64,000 bases of DNA from an uncultured Akkermansia sp. Lineage in GTDB: Bacteria; Verrucomicrobiota; Verrucomicrobiia; Verrucomicrobiales; Akkermansiaceae. Positions 15,967-25,440 of the stretch are shown here, in pieces. The position numbers were made by a program, and so were the translations under genes. The notes under the pieces are model-generated. The model was not told the DNA's origin. It ran no database searches and saw only the letters and a list, made by a program, of their open reading frames with translations. The stretch covers positions 1 through 64,000 of the forward strand of contig CANQGG010000002.1 of NCBI GenBank assembly GCA_947601655.1, given 5' to 3'. Position 1 is the stretch's first letter. The number at the start of each line of letters is the position of its first letter.

Positions 15967-17058
15967 CTACTGTTTCGGTTGTGGCTGGCCGGTCAGAGCT
16001 GTTCCAAGGTCAATCAGCGACTTTCCAAAATTTGTTAGCCTGTTTGCCTGTTCGGAGATTTTCTTGTTCACCTCGCCTCGCAAAATGGCGCAGATGTTGG
16101 TATAGAGGATATGCTCATAGTAGAGAGTGCGCCGTGCCACGTCCCACCACTCGACCGCACCTTCATGATCCGGCTTTTGCCACGGCTTGGCCCCTCCTGC
16201 CCAATGGATGATCTTGCGGTTTTTCTTGTCCGCCAAAGCTTTCTTGCGGTACTTGAGCGGTAAGTGATCCGGATTGTACGACACTAACCCGTTCCACTCC
16301 GAATCGATGTAATAAATATGCTCCTGGCATACCATGTTAATGGCGCATTGGTCATGAAAGTGCATGGATGGGTTCTGTGCCGCCTGCAGCAGTTTTTCCT
16401 GTACCCCATGTTTACGCATCGCCCGCAGGTTGAGCAGCATCACCCCCGAATTGACGTAATTTTCCTTCGGCCGTTTGACTCCCAACACTTTGGTAAAATA
16501 GGGGCCCAGCTTGGGCTGCTTTTGCCGTCTTTCACGCTCCAAAATGCCGATGATGCCGTAATCCCAGCGGCACGCCGCAATCCAGTTGTCCCCTATGCTT
16601 GTGGCGTACAGTTTAGCTACATCATCGCGCACCAAAATATCGGCATCCAGCCAGAGGATCTTATCGTATTCCGGGAAAAGGCTTGGAGCAAAGAGGCGAT
16701 ACCAACATTCGGCAGAGAGAGGTTTATACCCCGGAGCGAAATCGTAATCAGCCATGCTGATGGGCATTTCCATGAACCTCAAATGAAAGCTTCCTGCAGA
16801 TTTACGTCCAAACTGGTCGACGATGCGTTCCAGCAACTCCCGGTTTCGTTTGCTTAAGTCGTGGTACAACACGATCAGTTCATATTCGTGCTTTCCCGCA
16901 CACTCCACCAAGCTAGCCAGAGCTACTCCCAAGTACGGCGCATACCAGTTGTTCACGGCAAAGAGTACCGCCACTTTTTTGCACTGAGAACTCACTTTTT
17001 GGAGAGACTTTCGTGCGACTCGAGTGCTTGGTGCTCCTTTTTCCTTTGTCTGTATCAT
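15967..17058 (-). CDS. GT8-family glycosyltransferase
   Basis: This 363-aa protein follows the retaining GT8 pattern: VAVLFAVNNWYAPYLGVALASL at the start of the nucleotide-binding fold, the DxD metal site in LWLDADILV, PEENY-like KENYVNSGVMLLNLRAMRK, and a C-terminal IIHWAGGAKPW where the His and Gly contact the donor. GT8 enzymes use UDP-Glc, UDP-Gal or related donors in LPS and capsule synthesis. A shared C-terminal phrase (HWAGG.KPW, WWDVARRTLYYEHIL) links it to the GT8 half of the 696-aa fusion upstream. It is separated by 84 bp from the phosphonate cassette and may have its own promoter. Confidence 0.88.
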   Translation of the reverse strand: MIQTKEKGAPSTRVARKSLQKVSSQCKKVAVLFAVNNWYAPYLGVALASLVECAGKHEYELIVLYHDLSKRNRELLERIVDQFGRKSAGSFHLRFMEMPISMADYDFAPGYKPLSAECWYRLFAPSLFPEYDKILWLDADILVRDDVAKLYATSIGDNWIAACRWDYGIIGILERERRQKQPKLGPYFTKVLGVKRPKENYVNSGVMLLNLRAMRKHGVQEKLLQAAQNPSMHFHDQCAINMVCQEHIYYIDSEWNGLVSYNPDHLPLKYRKKALADKKNRKIIHWAGGAKPWQKPDHEGAVEWWDVARRTLYYEHILYTNICAILRGEVNKKISEQANRLTNFGKSLIDLGTALTGQPQPKQ

Positions 17059-17142
17059 GTCCGTACGGGAGAAAATTAGGCGGCCCTTGAATCCTTATTC
17101 TTGTGAGAAGAATACTATTTATTTTCTGTTCATTACACTTTG

Positions 17143-18156
17143 TCAGACATCCAAAATACGAAGCAAGTCTGTGCGGGAAAGAGGACGAGGGTTGTTGGCG
17201 AGGCGCTGGAGGTTGACGGCATCGACGATGGCGGTGGCGGAGGTAATGCCGAGTGATTGCAGGTTGGTTTCCAAACCAATTTGCTGCAGAAGTTGCCGAA
17301 AGTGTTCCGGGAAGCCATCCGAAGCCACACCCAAGGCTGTGAGAAGTGGGCCGGGATCATCAAGGCAACACAAGTTCATGGGGAAAAGGTTGGTCATGCA
17401 GAGAGCTACGGCATGACCATGGGAGATGCCGTAATCAGAAGTGATTTTGTAGGAAAGAGCATGGGCGGCAGTAGTGCGCGAGATGTTGATGGCCATTCCG
17501 GCAAGATGCGCTGCAGTAAGCATTTTCTCGTTGGCGTCCGGGTCGTTACTGTTCACGGCTTGGACCAAACACTCACGGCAGAGATTAAGTGCCTTAAGGG
17601 AGTAGTCACGGCTTTCTTGCGTGGCTCGGCGTGCCCAGTAAGATTCAATCGCTTGACAATACGCATCCATGGCGCAGCAGGCTTTCAGGTGTCGAGGAGC
17701 ATTTTCGCAGAATTGGCTATCAAGGATCACACATTCAGGCAACAGACTCGGTTCGTCGATGGATTGCTTCACTCCGTCCTTGTAGATTACGGCAAATTGG
17801 GTGGCCTCACTCCCGGTACCGGCGGTGGTGGGGATGGCGATGAGCGGAGCGCTGCGCTTGCCGTAGTATCGGAAAGCTTTGGCGAAGTCAATCACACTGC
17901 CGCCTCCCCAAGCAATGATGTGGTCGTAGCCGTGCCCTTCTAATTCACCGCAAGCGTTCATCACACCTTCATACCGCGGGTTCGGTTCGATATGCGGGTA
18001 GAGTCTGACATTGACGTGTGGGTGCAAAGCATTCTCTACGGAGGGGAAGCGTTCCAGCATGTTCAAGGTGGCAAAGAGGAGTACATGCTCCCCTTCCTGC
18101 AATTCCTTACACAGCATTTCGATGCTTCCCCTCCCGTAGTATTTATGATTGGACAT
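17143..18156 (-). CDS. iron-containing alcohol dehydrogenase, probable phosphonoacetaldehyde reductase
   Basis: This 337-aa group III (iron-type) alcohol dehydrogenase has the NAD loop AWGGGSVIDFAKA, the signature IPTTAGTGSEATQFAV, and metal ligands in CAMDAYCQAIE, TAAHALSY and GISHGHAV. On sequence alone it could reduce several aldehydes. The context decides: it directly follows PepM and Ppd with a 14-bp overlap, the known order for phosphonoacetaldehyde reductases of the PhpC/FomC type, which make 2-hydroxyethylphosphonate. There is no aminotransferase beside it, so 2-aminoethylphosphonate is not the expected product. The reductase role is inference from genome context. Confidence 0.8.
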   Translation of the reverse strand: MSNHKYYGRGSIEMLCKELQEGEHVLLFATLNMLERFPSVENALHPHVNVRLYPHIEPNPRYEGVMNACGELEGHGYDHIIAWGGGSVIDFAKAFRYYGKRSAPLIAIPTTAGTGSEATQFAVIYKDGVKQSIDEPSLLPECVILDSQFCENAPRHLKACCAMDAYCQAIESYWARRATQESRDYSLKALNLCRECLVQAVNSNDPDANEKMLTAAHLAGMAINISRTTAAHALSYKITSDYGISHGHAVALCMTNLFPMNLCCLDDPGPLLTALGVASDGFPEHFRQLLQQIGLETNLQSLGITSATAIVDAVNLQRLANNPRPLSRTDLLRILDV

Positions 18157-19240
18157 ACTTCATGAAGGCTTGTTTGTTTTCCTGGGGACTCTCCTTGGGA
18201 CGTCCTAAATCCTTGCGTGCGCCGCGTCGCACACGGATTTCGAGCATTGCCGTTCCCTGCACTTGCATAAAATCTTGCCAAACTGCGCGGATGCCATCCA
18301 CGCTATCCACACGAAAAACTTCTTTGTAAGCGAGAGCGCGTGCAGCAGCAGGCAAGTCTACACCGCCCATCACCGTGGGCTGACCGCCCACGGAATCATG
18401 CGCGCCGTTGTTCAACACAATGTGGCGCAGGTTCGGCACGGCCTGCGCAGCCACCACCGGGAGTGCGCCCAAGTGCATGAGCACCGCACCATCGCCGTCC
18501 AGGCACACCACCTTCCTCTGCGGCTGGGCCAGTGCAATGCCCAAAGCAATGCTTGAGGCATGCCCCATGCTCCCCACCGTTAAAAAGTCCCGCTCATGCG
18601 TGCGGCGGTTTTCATACACCTCCCGCGAAATCATGCCGGTGGTGGACACCACGATATCGCGCTCACCGAGAAGCCCCAACACTTCGCGGATTGCCTCCTC
18701 GCGAGGAAGCGTCGACAACTCCTCGCGCGGAGGCAACTTCTGGGAGGGTTCGAAGGAGCCTTTGCGCACTACGAGGGCATAAGATTGCCCGTGGAGCATC
18801 ATGTATTCGCAAGCCTCACGCACCTGTTCCTTTCTCTCCAGCACACTGTGAGCAACCCCCATTGTCTTCAGCAGCGGCAGAGTGAGCCGCCCCTGCGTGA
18901 TGTGTTGCGGTTCATCGTGCACGCCGGGTTTGCCACGCCAGCCGATGATGAGCAGTGCCGGGATGCGGTATACAGCCTTATCCGTGAGAGAGAGCAGGGG
19001 ATTCACAATGTTTCCCAATCCGCTATTCTGCATATATACAACCCCCGGTCGCCCGGTAGCCAGGTAATGCCCGGTTGCCAGAGCGAGCGCATTCCCTTCA
19101 TTGGCGGCGATGATGTGCTGCTTGCTGTTCAGTCGCGTGGTGATGCAGCTGCAAAGCTCCTTAAGCAGGGAATCCGGCACTCCTGCGAAGAAGTCCAGTC
19201 CTGCATTCAGCAGGATGTCCAGAAAATCATTTGCTTTCAA
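18143..19240 (-). CDS. ppd: phosphonopyruvate decarboxylase
   Basis: This 365-aa ThDP enzyme pulls the unfavourable PepM reaction forward by decarboxylating phosphonopyruvate to phosphonoacetaldehyde. The N-terminal PYR domain has [13 protein letters not shown] and [19 protein letters not shown] with the catalytic Glu; the C-terminal PP domain has the GDG...N metal motif in [11 protein letters not shown] and [32 protein letters not shown] is typical of Ppd and sulfopyruvate decarboxylase. Association with PepM settles Ppd. It overlaps both neighbours by 14 bp, so the three genes are one transcript with coupled translation. Confidence 0.92.
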   Translation of the reverse strand: MKANDFLDILLNAGLDFFAGVPDSLLKELCSCITTRLNSKQHIIAANEGNALALATGHYLATGRPGVVYMQNSGLGNIVNPLLSLTDKAVYRIPALLIIGWRGKPGVHDEPQHITQGRLTLPLLKTMGVAHSVLERKEQVREACEYMMLHGQSYALVVRKGSFEPSQKLPPREELSTLPREEAIREVLGLLGERDIVVSTTGMISREVYENRRTHERDFLTVGSMGHASSIALGIALAQPQRKVVCLDGDGAVLMHLGALPVVAAQAVPNLRHIVLNNGAHDSVGGQPTVMGGVDLPAAARALAYKEVFRVDSVDGIRAVWQDFMQVQGTAMLEIRVRRGARKDLGRPKESPQENKQAFMKYVQS

Positions 19241-20555
19241 GCACGCGTCCTCCCGGTATCAGGTTAATGATTTCTTTGATGCTCATGCAGTACTCTTGCG
19301 ATGCTTCCTGCGCGCGGTGATGCGTGAGGATGCTTTGCGCCACTTTCACCATCGCCGGGTACGCTGCGCGTAAAAGCTGGTTGGCGTAAATCACCATGTT
19401 AATCCCCGCGGAGGCAAGCTCTTCCTCCGTCACTTGTGCGTAGCTCGTAGGTACAACGACGAGAGGTTTGCGGTTCGGCAGCTCTCTGTACCGTCGTGCA
19501 AACTCCTGCACTTCAGTAAACTCTTTGGAGCGCGAGTGGATCATGATGCCATCCGCACCGGCTTCCAAGTAGGCCTTTGCGCGATTCATCGCGTCTTCCA
19601 TCCCCTGTTCGAGAATGAGACTCTCAATGCGCGCGATGATCATGAAGTTCTGCGTCACTTGGTTGGCTTTGCCGGAGGCAATCTTGTGGCAGAAGTTTTC
19701 GATACTGTCCTGCTGCTGTTCCACCTCGTTGCCGAAGAGGGAGTTTTTCTTGAGCCCTATCTTATCCTCAATAATGACGGCTGATACTCCCAGTCGCTCC
19801 AGCTCCCGCACGGTGAAGACGAAATGTTCTGCCGGTCCTCCGCTATCTCCATCGTAGATGATGGGTTTCGTTGTTACGTCCAGAATCTCACTGAGCGCCT
19901 CGATGCGAGAGGAGGCATCCAGGAACCCGTTATCCGGCTTTGCCTTCGCCGTGGCTTGTGTGAGGGAGGATATCCATAGCGCATCAAATTCCTCCGTTTT
20001 CCCATCTTGCTTGACTTGAACCTGCTCCACAATCATCCCGCTCAGCCCATTGTGCGCCTCCATCACTCGAACGATATCCTTGCTGTTCAGTAACCTCAGC
20101 AACCGCCCCGCGCGGATCTCCGGCGTAGTGCCGATTTCTTTGAGCGTCTTATTCAGCTGAGTGGAGGATATTCCTTTCGTGTACGGTATATCGATGACCT
20201 GCCCGCCCCACTGTGACATCACTTCTACGATCCTCTGGCGCGTCTGTGCTTGTACTCCCGTCTTCCAATCATCGCCGTGCAGCACGAAGTCCGGTTTTTC
20301 ATGCAGCAGATTAGGCACATAGTCCAGCGTCTCCTGCGCCACCACGCGACTCACTCCCTTCACGGCCTCCACCACCACACGCCTCTGCTCGTAACTCATA
20401 TAGGGCAAGCGCTTGTAACTGGCTATCGCACGGTCCGTCAGCAGCCCCACGACGACTTCCCCACCATCACCTGCATATTGCCGCGCCTGTTTAATGATAT
20501 TCAAATGCCCCGGATGCAGCAAATCCGCGCTCATTCCTATGTATACTTTTACCAT
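19227..20555 (-). CDS. pepM: cytidylyltransferase-phosphoenolpyruvate mutase fusion
   Basis: This 442-aa fusion has two domains. Residues 1-140 form a TagD-like nucleotidyltransferase, with HPGH at 14-17, HGDDWKTG at 94-100 and the GISSTQLN loop at 128-135. Residues 150-440 form PEP mutase, with YDGDSGG at about 234-240 and the diagnostic [10 protein letters not shown] at 263-272, which fits the EDKxxxxxNS motif that separates PEP mutase from isocitrate-lyase relatives. PepM converts phosphoenolpyruvate to phosphonopyruvate. The N-terminal domain is expected to activate a phosphonate with CTP; TagD itself makes CDP-glycerol from glycerol-3-phosphate, and 2-hydroxyethylphosphonate is a short analogue. 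This fusion is known from other gut bacteria. Confidence in both domains is high; the activated substrate is inference. Confidence 0.93.
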   Translation of the reverse strand: MVKVYIGMSADLLHPGHLNIIKQARQYAGDGGEVVVGLLTDRAIASYKRLPYMSYEQRRVVVEAVKGVSRVVAQETLDYVPNLLHEKPDFVLHGDDWKTGVQAQTRQRIVEVMSQWGGQVIDIPYTKGISSTQLNKTLKEIGTTPEIRAGRLLRLLNSKDIVRVMEAHNGLSGMIVEQVQVKQDGKTEEFDALWISSLTQATAKAKPDNGFLDASSRIEALSEILDVTTKPIIYDGDSGGPAEHFVFTVRELERLGVSAVIIEDKIGLKKNSLFGNEVEQQQDSIENFCHKIASGKANQVTQNFMIIARIESLILEQGMEDAMNRAKAYLEAGADGIMIHSRSKEFTEVQEFARRYRELPNRKPLVVVPTSYAQVTEEELASAGINMVIYANQLLRAAYPAMVKVAQSILTHHRAQEASQEYCMSIKEIINLIPGGRVLESK

Positions 20556-20577
20556 ATTTATCTTTCTGCATGAATCG

Positions 20578-21957
20578 TTATAATGCTTCCAGGTACTTGA
20601 TAAACTTCTCTGTTATGTTCTCTCGTACAGGGAAAAATTTCTCTAATTTCTTTTTGTAAGCATCTTCCAGAATAAAATCATTCTCGACGTATTTGCGAAT
20701 GCACGCAATCGCCTCCTCCTTTTTGTAGAATACATTGAAGAGCTCCTTATCCAGCTCCTTCGAATGAGCCATATCTTTCCTATCATAACCCATCAGAGTT
20801 TTATCATCAAAATCGGGACGAAAGAATACGGTAGGGATACCAAGGAAAGAAAAGTCAAAAAATACAGATGAATAATCGGTTACAAGAAGGTCTGACGTTG
20901 CAATATAGGATGCAATATCGGTAGGATCAACAATCTCAACTCCATTACCACACAAATCTTGGTGGTCTGGGACAGTAACTGTTTGGTCTAATGAAGAATG
21001 ATGGAAACTATATAAGACTTTGAGTTGAAAATCTTTCATTAGATCGCAAAAATCTTTATCGTGCATGAAGCTCTTAATTCCAGTATAATACTTTGTCTTT
21101 GTAAGGGGCGTCTTAAATTTGGTCTTATTCCATGGTCCCAATGATGTACGCCATGTAAACATGATAAAAATGGTTTTTTCCTCATGTGGAATTCTCTTTA
21201 ATTGATCACACCTGCAACATCCGGTTATAGGGAGATTCTTCTTCTCCCATTGCCCATACTTCATGAATAGGTCAGCCTCTGCTTTATTCCAACACGCATA
21301 TCTATTATAAGTGGTGCGGCTGAAATATGGACCTATAAGAGGGAACACCTTGAAAAAAGTACATGCGTGTCCCACTTGATGAAAAGTGATGTATTTATTC
21401 TCAAAAAGGGCGCGATTAACTGAGCGGTTATATAACGCAAAGGAAATCAACAGAACTTTGGTTCGAAATAAGTGAGGGAAAACTTTGAACCAAAACTCGA
21501 AATTCCTGCCGCTGTTATGTCGAACACTGTATTTTATTGTTATGATGTTTTTTAAGTTGGTCGATTCCTTAATCTTGTTATAAGCTAAATTCTCTTTCCA
21601 AATAACGTAATATGAACGAATGCCTCTCTTTTGCATTTCTTCAAATATACAGTACGCATCTACACAACCTGCATGTTTTTCATACAAATTATCTAACAAA
21701 ATATACGTATCCTTCTTGAAGAATGGCTGGAGAATTTTTAAGATGATTTTAGATATTTGGAAGAAGGATATTTGAAAGAAAAATTTTTGGAAAAATGTTT
21801 TCCTCCAGTACAAAATTCCCAACAACATTGCAATAATAGCCAGGACAATCCATGGAATAAGAGGAATAAAATATCCGAGCAGGAGAGCCTCAAGGGGTCC
21901 GTCCGATAAGTTCAGGTCAATACCTGCGGTCAGTACTTTGAATTGGTTCATCATCAT
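20578..21957 (-). CDS. CDP-glycerol glycerophosphotransferase-family (TagF/TagB-like) transferase
   Basis: This is a 459-aa protein with one N-terminal membrane helix ([21 protein letters not shown]) and a cytoplasmic GT-B-like domain. The family signature is clear: [11 protein letters not shown] in the place of the WHG.P.KK loop, a [10 protein letters not shown] strand, and [20 protein letters not shown], the conserved phosphate-binding segment. Known members transfer glycerol- or ribitol-phosphate from a CDP-alditol to a wall polymer. Next to a cytidylyltransferase-PepM fusion, the likely donor is a CMP-phosphonate, which would put hydroxyethylphosphonate on the glycan. That donor is inference. 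The gene is visibly more AT-rich than its neighbours, a sign of separate origin. Confidence 0.82.
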   Translation of the reverse strand: MMMNQFKVLTAGIDLNLSDGPLEALLLGYFIPLIPWIVLAIIAMLLGILYWRKTFFQKFFFQISFFQISKIILKILQPFFKKDTYILLDNLYEKHAGCVDAYCIFEEMQKRGIRSYYVIWKENLAYNKIKESTNLKNIITIKYSVRHNSGRNFEFWFKVFPHLFRTKVLLISFALYNRSVNRALFENKYITFHQVGHACTFFKVFPLIGPYFSRTTYNRYACWNKAEADLFMKYGQWEKKNLPITGCCRCDQLKRIPHEEKTIFIMFTWRTSLGPWNKTKFKTPLTKTKYYTGIKSFMHDKDFCDLMKDFQLKVLYSFHHSSLDQTVTVPDHQDLCGNGVEIVDPTDIASYIATSDLLVTDYSSVFFDFSFLGIPTVFFRPDFDDKTLMGYDRKDMAHSKELDKELFNVFYKKEEAIACIRKYVENDFILEDAYKKKLEKFFPVRENITEKFIKYLEAL

Positions 21958-21958
21958 A

Positions 21959-24049
21959 TTATTTGTTTTTTAAAAAGGATGTAATCAAACTGATCTTGGA
22001 CGTAAGTTCATCTTTACGTCTGGAATAACGCTGTTTTCGTTTGCCCCACGAAAAGAAAAGTCGCAAACGTGTCATCATCAATCTTCTTCGATATTTATGA
22101 AGTAGAAAAGCCTCGCGAATGATAGACAGACTGGAAAACATGTGTTTCTTTGTTTCAGCAATAATGTGGTTGACTAGTTCACGGTTGTCAATTTTCCCCC
22201 TTTGTTGCTCTATAATCTGTAAGTAGTCTCGGCTCATCGCCTTGATATTAATAGGAGCGTTAATAGCCTTCATTAGAGTTTTTTCAATGCACGCCACGGT
22301 ATTGATATTTAAAATCTTTTCATATACAGGCGTTTGTCTGGCATATTTCCACCAAATATCAGCTAGTTCCACCCCCGGATTATTCCATGGTTTCGAAACA
22401 GTGCCGCGATAAGAAAGAATTTTGGCGTCTTGCCTGGTATTTTTCCAATCCCAGTACTCATTTGCGGGAAGATAATTGCTATCAATCCATTGAGGGCAAA
22501 CATTCCATGTTGCCTCAAGAATCTTCACGTGACCATAACAAAGCTTATTGAGTGCATCTGATAGAGGTTTTTTAAACTCTTCCTCTTCTATTAGTTGGAG
22601 TCCTCTTGCCTCTTGTCGGGCTTCACGCATTGCGCGTACATTCCAAAGGACAACATCATCGTTAATATATTCATTGTAAGGATTATTGATGCCTATGTGT
22701 TCTGTATAGTATTCAATCTGCTCACGACCGCTATTGAGACGGGCTGCGAGAAGATTATCGCGGCAAGCTCCGATCCAGTGGCTACCTAAATCGGTGTTAA
22801 ATAGATTGGACACATCAGCTTGAGCAATCGTATCATGCCCAAGGTAAAGCACTTTGTCGTAATTTTTAAAAACCTCCGGACAACAAAGTGGTAAAATGCT
22901 CATTATGGAATACCCTTGAGGGAGAAGGAAGTTTCGTCTCTCAACAAGCCGATTGACTCGATAGAATCGAATAGAGACATTGGGATACCCTTTGTTAATT
23001 TTTTGAATCTCTTCCTGCCGAGCTTTGCTCAATTTATCATACAAAACCACGAAATCATAATTCAACTCAGCCGTTGCATGTGTGAGAACGGATTGAATCA
23101 TTACCTCAACCATGTAGGAATTTGTGTTATCTGCTGAACAGCATATAGCTACATTATTGATGTCTGATAGAGGAAAAAGAGTATGCGGTATTTCCGTATC
23201 TTCAATATGCATCATTGTCAGCTGCTTGATCTTAAGCCCCTCCTTAATCATCTGAGTTATAAAGACACCTGTGATAAGTTCTGCTAAGTAAGCAGGATAA
23301 CGCTGATCGGCGGGGCAGAAATTTGATCTTTTAATTTTTCCGTTAACAAAGTTCAGAATGTCAAAAATAAATTGAGCATATCTGAAAAAAATTTCTTTTC
23401 TGGCAATAAACATGTTCCATTGGAAACACTTACTTCCGGAAAAATATTTTACGGCTGTTTCATAAAAATCCGGATATTTTATCTGAATGTAATCCAATGC
23501 TTCTTTTTCGCCGATATTTCTGGGATGTTGCTCCTTAACTTTACATTTTTCTGGAGGGTTTTTGGACCATATGTAACGACCTTCCGAAACTTTAAATTTG
23601 AACACTGGCAAACATTTCGGAACATACATGTCGTATTCGCCTAAATGTAGTTCGTCAATTTTTAATAACTTTGAATATTCTTCTTTTGTAAGGAAAGGTT
23701 TAAAAATACGAGGATCTCCCTGTTCCTGTTCAGGAAAAGCCATAATACGCCTGTAGTGCATAAATCCCACATAATCAGGATTGCCGAGTTGATCATAATT
23801 CTTCCATGCCCAAAAATGTCCGGTAAGTTCGCAAAAAATATTATTATATTCCGAAATATTTTCCCCTGTGTTGTCCCCAATGCAGTTTTCTAGTAGCCAG
23901 TTATAAGATGAATGATCCGTAAAGCCATCTTTGTGCGGGGCATTTTTCATACCGCGTCCAAGATGGATAGGAATTAAGTTTTCGTTTCGGAAGATAACAG
24001 CTGGTTTGTGATAACCGATCAATATTTTAATTGTGGGCGTTGTTTTCAT
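21959..24049 (-). CDS. DUF4422-GT8 two-domain glycosyltransferase
   Basis: This is a 696-aa fusion. Residues 1-275 are DUF4422 (DNTGENIS, FWAWKNY, PDYVGFMHYRR). Residues 300-600 are GT8 (NNVAICCSADNTNSYMVEVMIQSVL, then IGINNPYNEYINDDVVLWNVRAMR, then ILSYRGTVSKPWNNPG). The metal-binding DxD, which is LDAD in the other GT8 of this locus, reads LGHD here, so the first Asp is Gly. Either the enzyme binds metal differently or the GT8 half is inactive. The remaining 90 residues are basic and helical. Only 1 bp separates it from the TagF-like gene, and it shares that gene's AT-rich composition. Both halves probably add sugars to the same polysaccharide. Confidence 0.85.
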   Translation of the reverse strand: MKTTPTIKILIGYHKPAVIFRNENLIPIHLGRGMKNAPHKDGFTDHSSYNWLLENCIGDNTGENISEYNNIFCELTGHFWAWKNYDQLGNPDYVGFMHYRRIMAFPEQEQGDPRIFKPFLTKEEYSKLLKIDELHLGEYDMYVPKCLPVFKFKVSEGRYIWSKNPPEKCKVKEQHPRNIGEKEALDYIQIKYPDFYETAVKYFSGSKCFQWNMFIARKEIFFRYAQFIFDILNFVNGKIKRSNFCPADQRYPAYLAELITGVFITQMIKEGLKIKQLTMMHIEDTEIPHTLFPLSDINNVAICCSADNTNSYMVEVMIQSVLTHATAELNYDFVVLYDKLSKARQEEIQKINKGYPNVSIRFYRVNRLVERRNFLLPQGYSIMSILPLCCPEVFKNYDKVLYLGHDTIAQADVSNLFNTDLGSHWIGACRDNLLAARLNSGREQIEYYTEHIGINNPYNEYINDDVVLWNVRAMREARQEARGLQLIEEEEFKKPLSDALNKLCYGHVKILEATWNVCPQWIDSNYLPANEYWDWKNTRQDAKILSYRGTVSKPWNNPGVELADIWWKYARQTPVYEKILNINTVACIEKTLMKAINAPINIKAMSRDYLQIIEQQRGKIDNRELVNHIIAETKKHMFSSLSIIREAFLLHKYRRRLMMTRLRLFFSWGKRKQRYSRRKDELTSKISLITSFLKNK

Positions 24050-24057
24050 AATGAAAT

Positions 24058-25197
24058 TTATATCGAACAGATTCCTAAAAACCCCCTCAGCGCTTCCTCC
24101 ACCGTCTGAGCCATATTAAGGTAGCAGTAGGAGGCGAGGCGGCCGAGGAAGTGAGTATTGGGGAGGGAGGAGGCGAGTTGTTGATAACGGTTATAGAGGG
24201 CGGCGTTTTCCGGAGAGGGGATGGGGTAGTAGGGTTCGTTCTTGCCCGGAGAGTAGGCACAGGGGTATTCGCGCGAAATGGTGGTGTGCGGCGTTTCCTC
24301 GTCCAGGTAGTACTTGTACTCCACACTGCGCGTGTAATCGTAGTTGCAGGGGAAGTTGATCTGCGGACCGGATTGCGTAAACTCCCGCGGCAGGTTGCGG
24401 AATTGAAGATCCAAGCTGCGGTACGGGAGCGCCCCGAACTCGTAGTCAAAAAACTCATCGATCGGTCCCGTGAAGAAAAGCCGGTCGTAGGAAATTTTCC
24501 CTTTCACATCCGACCAATTCGTGTTGAGACGCACTTCTATGAGCGGGTGATCCAGCATCCGCCGCGCCATGGCGGTGTAGCCCTCGGCGGGAATCGCCTG
24601 GTAGGTGTCTCGGAAATAGCGATTGTCCCGCCCGACACGTACCGGTACGCGCCCGCTCACGGAGGCGTCTAATTGCTCCGCCGTCAGTCCCCACTGCTTC
24701 ATCGTGTACCCGGCAAACACCTTCTCGTAGATGAAATCCGCCAGCAGGTGCAAGTCCTCATCCTTGGTCTCGCGCAACTTGAGGATGGGCACATCCGTGT
24801 TGAATCCGAAGGAAGCGATCAGCTTCTCCTCGATGCGGGTCGCCATCGTGCGCGGGAAGAGCGTATGCAGCGAATCCAGGTTGAAGGGCACCGGCACCTC
24901 CGTGCCGTCCACCACCGCCTTCACTCGGTACATGAAAGGATGCCACTCGGTGAAACGGCTCAGGTAATCCCACACCTCCTTGCTGTTGGTGTGGAACACG
25001 TGAGGTCCGTACTTATGAACTGTCACCCCAGTTTCGGGATCCTTTTCATCGTAGATATTGCCGCCGATGTGGGCGCGTTTGTCGATGATGAGCACGGGCT
25101 CCTCGAGCTGGGAGGCGATGCGCTCCGCCACGACCATGCCGGACAGACCGCAGCCTACCACCAGGTTCTTTACGTGTTCCGATTGGGATGTGCTCAT
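24058..25197 (-). CDS. glf: UDP-galactopyranose mutase
   Basis: This 379-aa flavoprotein is predicted to interconvert UDP-galactopyranose and UDP-galactofuranose. The FAD-binding start VVGCGLSGMVVAERIA is followed by the hallmark GGNIYDEKDPETGVTVHKYGPHVFHTN; the His and Phe there line the active site. Later marks are YTMKQWG, a FTGPIDEFFDYEFG strand, YKYYLDEETPHTT, YPCAYSPGKNEPYYP and NTHFLGRLASYCYLNM. Its presence shows that the surface glycan contains galactofuranose. It is well matched to the family length. The deleted galE gene directly upstream would have supplied UDP-galactose, so another epimerase is probably encoded elsewhere. Confidence 0.95.
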   Translation of the reverse strand: MSTSQSEHVKNLVVGCGLSGMVVAERIASQLEEPVLIIDKRAHIGGNIYDEKDPETGVTVHKYGPHVFHTNSKEVWDYLSRFTEWHPFMYRVKAVVDGTEVPVPFNLDSLHTLFPRTMATRIEEKLIASFGFNTDVPILKLRETKDEDLHLLADFIYEKVFAGYTMKQWGLTAEQLDASVSGRVPVRVGRDNRYFRDTYQAIPAEGYTAMARRMLDHPLIEVRLNTNWSDVKGKISYDRLFFTGPIDEFFDYEFGALPYRSLDLQFRNLPREFTQSGPQINFPCNYDYTRSVEYKYYLDEETPHTTISREYPCAYSPGKNEPYYPIPSPENAALYNRYQQLASSLPNTHFLGRLASYCYLNMAQTVEEALRGFLGICSI

Positions 25198-25233
25198 CGT
25201 CAGATGTTAAAAGCGCCGGTGCTGCTCCCACTG

Positions 25234-25440
25234 CTAGGCAGTGGAGAGGATGGAACGGATATCGGTATGGTGCGGCTGCCAGCCGAGGATGGAGCGCGCA
25301 GCGGCATTGTTGGCAAAGAGCCGTGCAGGATCTCCGGGGCGGTGCTCCGCAATTTCATGAGGCAGGACTTGCCGCACCGTGTGCGAGCCGATGTAGCCCG
25401 CCCCTCCCATCACGAGGATTTGTTTTGTTTCGGTATTCAT
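25234..25440 (-). pseudogene. galE remnant with large in-frame internal deletion
   Basis: The 68-codon frame joins the N-terminus of UDP-glucose 4-epimerase (ILVMGGAGYIGSHTVRQVL, the NAD-binding glycine motif) directly to its C-terminus (EIAEHRPGDPARLF, then SILGWQPHHTD). About 260 codons in between are missing, including the YxxxK catalytic pair, and the usual C-terminal Trp-rich end is also cut. The reading frame is intact, so a short protein may be made, but it cannot be an epimerase. The ATG overlaps the ugd stop by 4 bp, so it is still embedded in the operon. Confidence 0.85.
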
